From NCBI GenBank assembly GCA_902363515.1, contig CABJAN010000006.1, positions 1-64,000 of the forward strand: DNA of 64,000 bases, written 5' to 3'. This document shows positions 8,690-16,195 of the stretch, in pieces; positions within the stretch are counted from its first letter, which is position 1; each line of letters opens with the position of its first letter. The position numbers and the translations under genes are program-made. The notes under the pieces are model-generated. The model was not told the origin of the DNA. It saw only the letters and a program-made list of their open reading frames with translations, and made no database searches. This stretch comes from Bacillota bacterium. GTDB lineage: Bacteria > Bacillota > Clostridia > Lachnospirales > Lachnospiraceae.

Positions 8690-9473
8690 GAACAATCATA
8701 CATTTGTAGTATGTGCATATAAGGAAAGTCCGTACCTGGGGGAATGTATTGAATCGTTACTCCAACAGACAAAAAAGAGCAGGATTTTGATTTCTACGTC
8801 AACACCAAATGCTTCTATACAGGAAATTGCAAAGAGATATGAGCTTCCTGTAGTTGTGAACACAGGGAAAGCCAGTATAGCAGACGACTGGAACTATGGA
8901 TGCAGCAAAGTAGAAACAGAATTGTTTACCATTGCTCATCAGGATGACATTTATGAAAAAAATTATCTGGAAGAGATTCTCAAACATTTGAATAGAGCTG
9001 AGAATCCGCTGATTGCATTTACAGATTACGGAGAATTGCGCAATGGGAAAATATGTCTGGGAAATACTATTTTAAAGATAAAACGTTTGATGTTAAAACC
9101 TCTTACCATTGAGCGTTTCTGGAAAAGTAAGTGGGTACGCAGAAGAGTATTATCTTTTGGGGATCCTATCTGTTGTCCTTCCGTGACCTTTGTAAAGGAA
9201 GCCCTTCCAGATAAAATTTTTACTTTTGGCTATCGCAGTGATGTGGACTGGCAGGCATGGGAAAGGCTTTCCAAAATGAGCGGGTCCTTTGTATATGTGA
9301 AGCAGCCGCTGATGTATCACAGAATTCATGAAGAATCTGAGACGTCTAAGGTGTTGGGAGACCATGCACGTAAACAGGAGGATTACGAAATGTTTTGTAA
9401 ATTTTGGCCTGGTCCTATTGCAAAATGTCTGGTAAAACTATATACTCTTGCAGAACACAGTAACGAGTCATAA
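8676..9473 (+). CDS. GT2-family glycosyltransferase
   Basis: A soluble GT-A glycosyltransferase of family 2, 265 residues. It has an N-terminal nucleotide-binding strand (FVVCAYKESPYLGECIESLL), the ADDWNYG loop and HQDDIY, which stands in for the DxD metal site. Later come PSVTF and the HRIHEES region that often ends the catalytic core. No transmembrane segment is seen. It would add a sugar to the lipid-linked intermediate in the cytoplasm before flipping. Donor and linkage cannot be deduced. Its start lies inside the end of the flippase gene, with AAGGAG just upstream. Confidence 0.85.
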   Translation: MKYSENNHTFVVCAYKESPYLGECIESLLQQTKKSRILISTSTPNASIQEIAKRYELPVVVNTGKASIADDWNYGCSKVETELFTIAHQDDIYEKNYLEEILKHLNRAENPLIAFTDYGELRNGKICLGNTILKIKRLMLKPLTIERFWKSKWVRRRVLSFGDPICCPSVTFVKEALPDKIFTFGYRSDVDWQAWERLSKMSGSFVYVKQPLMYHRIHEESETSKVLGDHARKQEDYEMFCKFWPGPIAKCLVKLYTLAEHSNES

Positions 9474-9484
9474 GGATAGGAAAA

Positions 9485-10192
9485 ATGAAGGATAAATTAA
9501 AAAAACTGATTATAATTCCCGCCTATAATGAGAGCGAGTGCATTGAAAAAACCATTGAAAATATTCAGAAAAATGCAAAAGACTTTGATTACATTATTAT
9601 TAACGATTGTTCCACAGATAATACCAGGGAGATATGTGAAAGAAATGGTTTTCACATTATTAACCTGCCGGTAAACCTGGGAATTGGAGGAGCAGTTCAG
9701 ACTGGCTATATCTATGGTATCCGTTATGGATATGACATGGCAGTCCAGGTAGATGGAGATGGGCAGCATGACGCGGCATTTCTGCAAAAAATGGCGGATT
9801 GTCTGGAAGAGACAGGGGCTGATATGGTCATTGGTTCCAGATTTATAGAAAAGCAAGGATTTCAGTCAACAGGAGCAAGACGGATAGGAATTCGTTTCTT
9901 TACCTGGCTTATCCGGCTTATGACCGGCAAAACAGTGACCGATCCGACTTCCGGTCTGCGTATGGTGAACCGAAAGGTCATGGCAGAATTTGCAAAGGAC
10001 TATCCTAAGGATTATCCTGAGCCGGAAACAGCAGTTACTGTACTGCACTGTGGCATGAAAATAGAGGAAATTCCTGTTGTTATGAAGGAACGTGCCGGAG
10101 GCGTTTCCTCTATTTCCATGAAAAAGTCTGTTTATTATATGGTGAAGGTTTCCATGGCAATTATCATTGAACGAATGAGGAGGCGGAAGTAA
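9485..10192 (+). CDS. GT2 polyprenyl-phosphate glycosyltransferase (DPM1-like)
   Basis: A 235-residue GT2 enzyme of the dolichyl-phosphate mannose synthase type: IIPAYNESECIEKTIENI, IINDCSTDNT, LPVNLGIGGAVQTGY, and QVDGDGQHD as the metal site. These enzymes charge undecaprenyl phosphate with one sugar from a nucleotide donor. There is no C-terminal membrane domain. The next gene encodes a two- or three-helix DUF2304 protein, which may serve as its membrane partner. The two genes overlap at TAATG, so their products are probably made together. The charged lipid would then be used outside the cell by the DUF2142 protein that follows. Confidence 0.88.
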   Translation: MKDKLKKLIIIPAYNESECIEKTIENIQKNAKDFDYIIINDCSTDNTREICERNGFHIINLPVNLGIGGAVQTGYIYGIRYGYDMAVQVDGDGQHDAAFLQKMADCLEETGADMVIGSRFIEKQGFQSTGARRIGIRFFTWLIRLMTGKTVTDPTSGLRMVNRKVMAEFAKDYPKDYPEPETAVTVLHCGMKIEEIPVVMKERAGGVSSISMKKSVYYMVKVSMAIIIERMRRRK

Positions 10193-10551
10193 TGAATATG
10201 CGTACACAAATTTTAGTTGTAGGTATAGCGCTGATTTTTCTGGCAGTTATTTTGCAGCAGGTGAGGAAACAGAAACTGGGGCTGCGCTATGCACTTTTGT
10301 GGATTTTGCTTTCTGTGAGCATCCTGGTTATGGGATGTTTCCCACAGTTGATTACGGTAGTTTCCAGACTTTGCGGTATTCAGACGCCGGTAAACATGCT
10401 GTTTTTTATAGGAATTTGCTTCTTGTTGGTTATTATATTTTCTCTGTCAACTGCGCTTTCCAGAAATTCGGAAAAGCTGAAACGTCTGACACAGGAAATG
10501 GGATTATTAGAAGAAAGATTGAGGAACATCCAAAGTGAAGAAAATGAGTAA
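10192..10551 (+). CDS. DUF2304 small membrane protein
   Basis: A 119-residue protein with three hydrophobic stretches (about residues 4-22, 33-52 and 62-82) and a charged, coiled-coil-like C-terminus rich in Lys/Glu (from about residue 88). The length, the RKQKLGLRYALLWILLSV block after the first helix and the position behind a DPM1-like transferase fit DUF2304. Proteins of this group commonly sit next to polyprenyl-phosphate GT2 enzymes and are thought to help them at the membrane; this is association, not proven function. Its stop overlaps the start of the DUF2142 gene by 17 bases. Confidence 0.75.
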   Translation: MNMRTQILVVGIALIFLAVILQQVRKQKLGLRYALLWILLSVSILVMGCFPQLITVVSRLCGIQTPVNMLFFIGICFLLVIIFSLSTALSRNSEKLKRLTQEMGLLEERLRNIQSEENE

Positions 10552-12529
10552 GCAAAAAAGTATAGGTTTAATTTTAGTTTTAGGGGTGTTTTTATTCCTT
10601 TTTCTGTATAAGTATGAGGGAACCAGAGTGGAGCCGCGTCTGGGAGATACGGTAGGATATCTGACTACCGTAAGTGAAACCGGTGCGGAAGAAGTGCTGA
10701 ATCTGAAAACCGGGGATGTATACAGACAGACGGTTGTAGGAACCAGGGATGAAATAGCAGGATTTTCTATCCGGTTTGGAACCTATGGACAGCAGGTGAA
10801 TGGAAAACTGAAGGCTGCCTTTTCAGATGCTTCCGGAGAAAAAATTTATGGGGAAGAAACCTTTGAGGCAAAGGATTTAGTGGATAATCAGTACCATTCA
10901 ATTTTGTTGGATGATATTATTACGGATGGTTTCCAGAAAGAATATGAAATTTCTCTGGAAGTTCTGTCTCTGGAAGAGGGAAAACAACTGGCATTGTTTG
11001 CATCCAATGAGAATATTTATGAGAACGGAGACCTTACCTATCAGAATGAAGAGGTGAAGGATACGGACATTGCCTGTCAGCTTACCGGTACTTCTGGGTT
11101 TATGCAGAAATGGTACTGGATGGTGTGCGCTATTATTTTAATTGGATTTCTGGTATTTGCCTTTGTGACATTTATTAAGAAATGCAAGCTAGAGTATGTT
11201 TATCTGGTTCTGGGGCTTACTTTTGGAATGGTATTTATTCTCTGCCTGCCTCCATATACAGCTCCGGATGAGGGAACTCATATTTCTACAACCTATGCGT
11301 TTGTCAATGAATTTCTGGGTGAAGAACCTATCTTTGACGAAGAAAACCATGTAATCAGTCGTGGGACAGATGGTGATATTGGCGGTGAAGCACAGGTAAG
11401 TCTGGCAAAATTTCATGATGTCTATGAAGCTGCCAAATATCCCAGCGGGGATATGGAAAGAAATGTTGCAAGGCATGGGAAGCTGGATGTTCCATTTACC
11501 TGTTATCTGCCTCAGATTCTGGGAGTTATGCTTGGTGTTCTATTAAAATTTAGCGGATTCTGGACTTTGTACCTGGGAAAAGTATTTGCCATGCTGTTTT
11601 TCACAGTGTGTATTTTCTTTTCTATTAAGCTAATCCCATGGGGAAAGATGGTGATTATGACAGTTGCCCTGTTACCCATGTCGCTGGAATTAGGAAGTTC
11701 TTTTTCCTATGACTGTGTATTACTTGCCCTGTGTATGTTATTTATTAGTTATACCTTGTATTTAATTTGCAAAAAAGACAAAGTTACATGGAAAGATTTC
11801 CTTTTCCTTGGAATTATTATCTGCGTCATTGCGCCATGTAAAATGTTTTATTTCCTGATGGCAGGTATGTTGTACCTGATTCCAAAGGAAAAATATAAGA
11901 GCAAAAAAGCTTACTGGATGATTAATACAGGAATTCTTGTGGCAGGTCTGGCAGTGCTGATTATTATGCGGTTCCAGTTTTTGACAAGTCATGTGGGAGG
12001 AGCAACACCAAGCGCAATAGAAGATGCTACAGTAAACTATTCCATTGCAACGATTCTGGGAGATATTCCTCATAGTATCAGCGTGCTGTTTAATACTGCA
12101 ATTTTTAAGAGTGAGTTTTATTATAATTCCATGTGGGGAAATCAATTAGGAAGTCTGCAGGTTTATATTCCAACATTTGTGATTACCAGTTTTGTTCTGG
12201 TACTTTTTGCAGCAGGTGTCTGTACAACAAGAGAAGAACGGGTTATTTATGAACCAGATGCAAAATTCAGGTGGGTGAACCTGGGATTGAGTCTTTTGAT
12301 GTTTTTAGGAATTTTAGCGGCACTGTGGATTGGATGGACACCGGTTACTTATGGGGTGATTGAAGGGGTTCAGGGACGTTATTTCCTGCCATTTCTGCCT
12401 ATGGTGTTTTTATCCATGAGAAACAAGACGTTTCTTTTACAGAAAAATATTGACAGAGGGCTGTCTGCTGTGCTGTTTACGGGACTGACATTTACCTTCT
12501 TGTATATGATACCGTATATCGTTCAGTAG
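10535..12529 (+). CDS. DUF2142 membrane protein, probable GT-C glycosyltransferase
   Basis: A large membrane protein of 664 residues. One N-terminal helix (about residues 9-24) is followed by an extracytoplasmic beta-rich domain (to about residue 190) and then about ten membrane helices. The segment CLPPYTAPDEGTHISTTYAF carries the acidic PDE motif expected in the first outer loop of GT-C enzymes and of DUF2142. This suggests transfer of a sugar from a polyprenyl-phosphate donor, made by the DPM1-like neighbour, onto the exported glycan. GTG 10535 is favoured by GAGGA nine bases upstream; ATG 10544 is possible. The beta domain resembles the lumenal part of the product at 37081-37689. It is the last gene of the operon, followed by a strong terminator. 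Confidence 0.75.
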   Translation: MKKMSKQKSIGLILVLGVFLFLFLYKYEGTRVEPRLGDTVGYLTTVSETGAEEVLNLKTGDVYRQTVVGTRDEIAGFSIRFGTYGQQVNGKLKAAFSDASGEKIYGEETFEAKDLVDNQYHSILLDDIITDGFQKEYEISLEVLSLEEGKQLALFASNENIYENGDLTYQNEEVKDTDIACQLTGTSGFMQKWYWMVCAIILIGFLVFAFVTFIKKCKLEYVYLVLGLTFGMVFILCLPPYTAPDEGTHISTTYAFVNEFLGEEPIFDEENHVISRGTDGDIGGEAQVSLAKFHDVYEAAKYPSGDMERNVARHGKLDVPFTCYLPQILGVMLGVLLKFSGFWTLYLGKVFAMLFFTVCIFFSIKLIPWGKMVIMTVALLPMSLELGSSFSYDCVLLALCMLFISYTLYLICKKDKVTWKDFLFLGIIICVIAPCKMFYFLMAGMLYLIPKEKYKSKKAYWMINTGILVAGLAVLIIMRFQFLTSHVGGATPSAIEDATVNYSIATILGDIPHSISVLFNTAIFKSEFYYNSMWGNQLGSLQVYIPTFVITSFVLVLFAAGVCTTREERVIYEPDAKFRWVNLGLSLLMFLGILAALWIGWTPVTYGVIEGVQGRYFLPFLPMVFLSMRNKTFLLQKNIDRGLSAVLFTGLTFTFLYMIPYIVQ

Positions 12530-12548
12530 AATGTGATAAGTATGTGTG

Positions 12549-12577
12549 GGAGCTGTTGAAAGACAGCTCCTTTTTTT
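12549..12577 (+). terminator. Terminator of the first polysaccharide operon
   Basis: GGAGCTGT (12549-12556) pairs perfectly with ACAGCTCC (12563-12570), leaving a 6-base loop, followed by seven Ts. It is a textbook intrinsic terminator 19 bases after the DUF2142 stop codon and marks the right end of the operon. Confidence 0.92.
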
Positions 12578-12681
12578 ATGAGTTCCCACCGTTAGGATAT
12601 CTGATGTGTGGGGGATTGTATTTTGCCGGAAGATGATGTAAAAATATTTACAGAAGAATTAATGTTTAAGAAGGTGTAGAA

Positions 12682-13632
12682 ATGATTGACTGGGAAGAAC
12701 AACAGCAGTGGACAGTAGGAGACATTATCCGTAAGATGCGGGAGGAGGCGAAAATAGGACTGGAGCAGCTTTCAAGGGGGCTGTGTTCTGTAGCCACGTT
12801 AAGCAGAATTGAGGCAGGTGAGAGGGAAATGGATCTTTTGCTGGCATGGAGGATTTTCCAGCGTCTGGGATATAAAATAGATAAATATGAGCTTTATGCC
12901 ACAGAACAAGAGTTGCAGCAATGGGAGCAGAGAAGACAGATGGAAACTTTGGCGGCAAAAGGAGATACAAAAAATCTGGCTTTTGCTATTAAAGACTACC
13001 GGAAACAGTGGGGAGAAAAAGTAGAAGAAAATCCTTTGCAGAGGCAGTTCCTAAAATATATGCAAGGGCTTTTATGCATGCAGGAAGGATATTTTCAAGA
13101 AGCAAAAGAGTTATTAGAATCTGCTACAGAGGAAATCATTCCAAAGGGAGAACAGACGGTAGGAAATGCGGCTCTTGGAGAAATGGAACTGGAAATTCTC
13201 AATGTTCTTTCTGATATTTATGAGCATATGGGTGAAGCAGAGAAAAGTGAGAAGCTCAGGGAAGTTCTCTTGGAAAACATAGGGAGGGAGAAAAAAAGAG
13301 TTACAATCTATTTGGAATTATATACAGAGCTTTTCTGTAAACATGCCAGAAATATGATGGAGACGAAAGGAAGTGCCAGAACCCTGAAAGCAGCAGAAGA
13401 ATGTCTGAAAATTATGCAGGAAGAAAAGAAAACCTGTCACTGGCCCCAAATGCTACATATTCAGGCCAAGTGTCTGGAAGCTCTTTTTCTGAAAGAAAGG
13501 GAGGAAAAAGAGGTTATGTTGAAAAGCTGGCAAAAGGCATACTATATTTACCGCTTGTATGAAAAACAGGAACAAGCGGAGAAAATTCGGAAATATTTGG
13601 AGGATACTTATCAATGGGATTGTATTATATAG
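12682..13632 (+). CDS. HTH-XRE / TPR regulator, copy 1
   Basis: A 316-residue regulator. Residues about 12-65 form an XRE helix-turn-helix (VGDIIRKMREEAKIGLEQLS, then SVATLSRIEAGER). The rest is helical and TPR-like, with repeated 30-40 residue helix pairs such as GLLCMQEGYFQEAKELLESA. This is the layout of the RNPP/Rgg-like group, whose TPR part often binds small peptides; ligand binding here is inference. The paralogue next door overlaps its last 19 bases. No short peptide pheromone gene is evident nearby, but an ABC half-exporter lies 2.5 kb downstream. A weak promoter (TTGTAT at 12616, TAAAAA at 12639) may precede it. Confidence 0.85.
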   Translation: MIDWEEQQQWTVGDIIRKMREEAKIGLEQLSRGLCSVATLSRIEAGEREMDLLLAWRIFQRLGYKIDKYELYATEQELQQWEQRRQMETLAAKGDTKNLAFAIKDYRKQWGEKVEENPLQRQFLKYMQGLLCMQEGYFQEAKELLESATEEIIPKGEQTVGNAALGEMELEILNVLSDIYEHMGEAEKSEKLREVLLENIGREKKRVTIYLELYTELFCKHARNMMETKGSARTLKAAEECLKIMQEEKKTCHWPQMLHIQAKCLEALFLKEREEKEVMLKSWQKAYYIYRLYEKQEQAEKIRKYLEDTYQWDCII

Positions 13633-14531
13633 GCGAGGTTATCAAACGGACAAGAGAAAGTCTGGGAATGACGCAGGAAGAACTTTCAGAAGGTATCTGT
13701 ACCACAGAAACCTTATCCAGAATCGAGACAGGAAAAAGGACGCCCAACAGGGCAAATTTCAAAGCCTTAATGGAGCGTATGGGAAGGTGTGGGGAAAAAT
13801 ATTTTCCTCACATACGTGTAGAAAGTTATAAGAAAATGGAACAGTGGGAGAAGATTATCAAGCTTAACCAGTCCCATCAGTTTGAAGAAGTATTAATGGA
13901 GTTGGAAGATTTTGAAGAACATCTGGATTTAGAGAATAAAGTAAACAGACAGGCTGTCATGCGGTTGAGGGCACTGTGCAGGTATAATTTGGGTGAAATC
14001 AGTGAAAAAGAAAAGAGAGTAAAATTAAATGAAGCACTAAGACTTACCATTCCTCATTGGGATGGGAGGAATGTCTCTAAGGGAGTGTTTACCAGGACAG
14101 AATGTGGGATAGTTTGCAATATTGCGGTTTCCTATATGCAGGAAGAAAACTATCAAGAGGCATTGGATATCATGCGGCAGATGCAGAAATATTTTGAAAC
14201 AACAAGGATGAATGAGGAGGAAAAATGTGTCAGTGAAGGGCTTCTATTGTCAAATCTGGCACAGTGCCTGGGGAGAAGTGGAGAGACAGAAGAAGCCCTG
14301 GAAATAGAGGAGAAAGAAGCAAAGAGATATATGAAACATGATATGGCAGGAAGACTTTATGGAAGTTTGTATCATATTGCCTATGGGATGGAAATACAGC
14401 ATATGGATGAAGAAGTCTGCAAGGAAAAGCTGGTACAGGCTTATTACATAGCAGATTTCGTGGGTGATGTTAGAATGAAGGCTCATATACAGGAACATTT
14501 TGAAGAAAGGTATGGAGAGCTTAAGATTTAG
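13614..14531 (+). CDS. HTH-XRE / TPR regulator, copy 2
   Basis: A 305-residue paralogue of the preceding regulator with the same layout. The XRE helix-turn-helix is at residues about 7-60 (GEVIKRTRESLGMTQEELSE, then TTETLSRIETGKRTP), followed by helical TPR-like repeats (AVSYMQEENYQEALDIM; SNLAQCLGRSGETEEALEIE). Its HTH is closer to the family consensus than copy 1, which lacks the usual MTQEEL helix. The start is ATG 13614, with GGAGG about nine bases before, inside the end of copy 1, so the two are coupled. Co-expression suggests a hetero-pair or a sensor/repressor pair. A very long hairpin follows and separates it from the MFS gene. Confidence 0.85.
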   Translation: MGLYYIGEVIKRTRESLGMTQEELSEGICTTETLSRIETGKRTPNRANFKALMERMGRCGEKYFPHIRVESYKKMEQWEKIIKLNQSHQFEEVLMELEDFEEHLDLENKVNRQAVMRLRALCRYNLGEISEKEKRVKLNEALRLTIPHWDGRNVSKGVFTRTECGIVCNIAVSYMQEENYQEALDIMRQMQKYFETTRMNEEEKCVSEGLLLSNLAQCLGRSGETEEALEIEEKEAKRYMKHDMAGRLYGSLYHIAYGMEIQHMDEEVCKEKLVQAYYIADFVGDVRMKAHIQEHFEERYGELKI

Positions 14532-14579
14532 TTCTACTCCTTTGAAATTTTCGGGGCATATTATAAGACCTGGAGAAAT

Positions 14580-14633
14580 AAAAGTCCATGACGTTTTTGG
14601 AAAAAATGTTTTCCGAAAACGTCATGGACTTTT
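14580..14633 (+). terminator. 25-bp hairpin, probable terminator/operator
   Basis: Arms 14580-14604 and 14609-14633 pair over 25 bp with a single U-G pair and a 4-base AATG loop (outer part AAAAGTCCATGACGTTTT). The 3' arm ends in TTTT, and the 5' flank is A-rich, so it could terminate both ways. The stem is much longer than needed for a terminator. Its right arm also covers a -35 element for the MFS gene, so a role as a DNA operator is equally possible. Confidence 0.7.
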
Positions 14634-14653
14634 AAGAAATGGCTCAGTATAAT
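14625..14653 (+). promoter_or_regulatory. Promoter of the MFS gene, overlapping the hairpin
   Basis: TGGACT (14625-14630), a 17-base spacer and a perfect TATAAT (14648-14653) lie about 50 bases before the MFS start. The -35 box is contained in the right arm of the 25-bp inverted repeat. Confidence 0.55.
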
Positions 14654-14704
14654 GCAGTCATAATGGCATGTGTTTTATGTGTTTCTTATAGGGGAGGAAT
14701 GAGT

Positions 14705-15994
14705 ATGAATAAACTTAAAAAAAATAAAGCTTTTTGTAAAATTATTTCCCATAGGATTTTTATTAACTTGGGAGACAGCCTCTTTTATATTATTTTAATG
14801 TGGGTATTATATGATTTGACAAAAAACTCCTTTTATACAGCTATTGGCGGATTTATGTTTTCTTTGTCTGATGTTCTGAACTTTTTTGTCGGACCAATCA
14901 TTGATCGTTGTGGTAAAGAAAAACTTCTTGCAATTACCAGTGGTATTGCATTTTTCGTGATAACAGGTTTGTGTTTTTTTTCTTTAGGTAATATGCTTAA
15001 TGTGTGGATTTTGGTATTCAGCATACCGCTATTTAACTTGACATCGAGAATAACTTATTCCATACATAATGTAGTAGTACCTGCTATAGTAGGTAAAGAT
15101 GAACTGGTTACTGCTAATTCTATCCTTTCAATGACAAATACTGGAATTGATTTATTGTTTAATGCAATATCAGGAGTACTTTTGGTTGTTTTGAGTATAC
15201 AGGAAATTTTGTTGATAAATAGTACGATTAATCTGTTGGCTCTTTTGGTAGCACTGTTTATTTTACGTAGTGCAATGTTAGTCAGAAAACAATCTGTGGA
15301 AGTAGAAAATCAATTTAAGGTAAAAGCAGATGAGAGAAAAGCTGATTTAAAAGAATACTGGTGTTCCTATTTAAAGGATTTAAAAAGTGGATTGATGTTT
15401 ATAAGAAACAGGACAATATTGTCATTGATTATTCCTTTGGTAGGGCTTAACTTATTGTATGCCATAATGTTAGTAAATTTGCCCGCATTCTCATCAGAAG
15501 TATTTGGTTCAGCTATAGGTTATGGCCTGGTATTAACATTTTTTGCAGTAGGCTCCATCAGCGGTTCTATGATTAGCAGTTTTTTAGTAAAACATTTTGC
15601 AGTTGGAAAACTTATTACCATTTTATTCCTATATGGGGGAACATCCTGGGTCTTAATGACACTGTTGGTTAAACAAATTCCCGTAGCCGGTGTGATATTT
15701 ATGATTGTAGCAATGAATGCACTTGGAGTTACTAATATTATTTTCGGAACTTTATTTCAACAACTTCCATCTGCAAATATGATTGGAAGAGTAAATACCG
15801 TAAATTTAAGTTTAATGGCAGTAGCAGCTCTGTTGGGCTCTCTTTTAGGTGGCATCATTACTCAAGTGTCAGATTCAATCTTTCCTTTTTTTCTATGTGG
15901 TTTGGGGTATTTACTGATATCTTTTGTTATGGGGATAAATAGATTAGTACGTAGGCTGCCATTTATGAACGAGATAAATGAAAAAATGCTATAG
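14705..15994 (+). CDS. MFS transporter, drug-efflux (DHA3/Mef-like) type
   Basis: A major facilitator protein of 429 residues with about twelve membrane segments. The family loop between helices 2 and 3 is visible as FVGPIIDRCGKEKLL, and a second pseudo-repeat starts near TILSLIIPLVGLNLLYAIML. The overall pattern resembles the macrolide-efflux/DHA3 group; the substrate is unknown. The frame is open from 14639, but GGAGG at 14692-14696 places the start at ATG 14705. Codon use is more AT-rich than in the polysaccharide operon, hinting at separate acquisition. It has its own promoter and terminator. The neighbouring HTH-TPR pair is a plausible regulator. Confidence 0.85.
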   Translation: MNKLKKNKAFCKIISHRIFINLGDSLFYIILMWVLYDLTKNSFYTAIGGFMFSLSDVLNFFVGPIIDRCGKEKLLAITSGIAFFVITGLCFFSLGNMLNVWILVFSIPLFNLTSRITYSIHNVVVPAIVGKDELVTANSILSMTNTGIDLLFNAISGVLLVVLSIQEILLINSTINLLALLVALFILRSAMLVRKQSVEVENQFKVKADERKADLKEYWCSYLKDLKSGLMFIRNRTILSLIIPLVGLNLLYAIMLVNLPAFSSEVFGSAIGYGLVLTFFAVGSISGSMISSFLVKHFAVGKLITILFLYGGTSWVLMTLLVKQIPVAGVIFMIVAMNALGVTNIIFGTLFQQLPSANMIGRVNTVNLSLMAVAALLGSLLGGIITQVSDSIFPFFLCGLGYLLISFVMGINRLVRRLPFMNEINEKML

Positions 15995-16081
15995 TCTGTA
16001 CATGATTCATAGTGGCTTGATAATGAGAATTTGTATTCTTCCGTTACTCAGACTGCATGGAAAATCACATAAAAAATAGAC

Positions 16082-16124
16082 AATCCTCTTTTTCTGATAT
16101 TGTGAAAGAAAAAGAGGATTTTTT
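16082..16124 (+). terminator. Terminator after the MFS gene
   Basis: AATCCTCTTTTTC (16082-16094) pairs perfectly with GAAAAAGAGGATT (16108-16120), and the stem runs into a T tract ending at 16124. It lies about 90 bases after the MFS stop and isolates that gene from the ABC exporter. Confidence 0.88.
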
Positions 16125-16195
16125 CAACATTTTTCCTTGTTCATCCGTTCTATCTATATAAGAATATTTTGTATGTATAGAGGGAGGATAACCGT

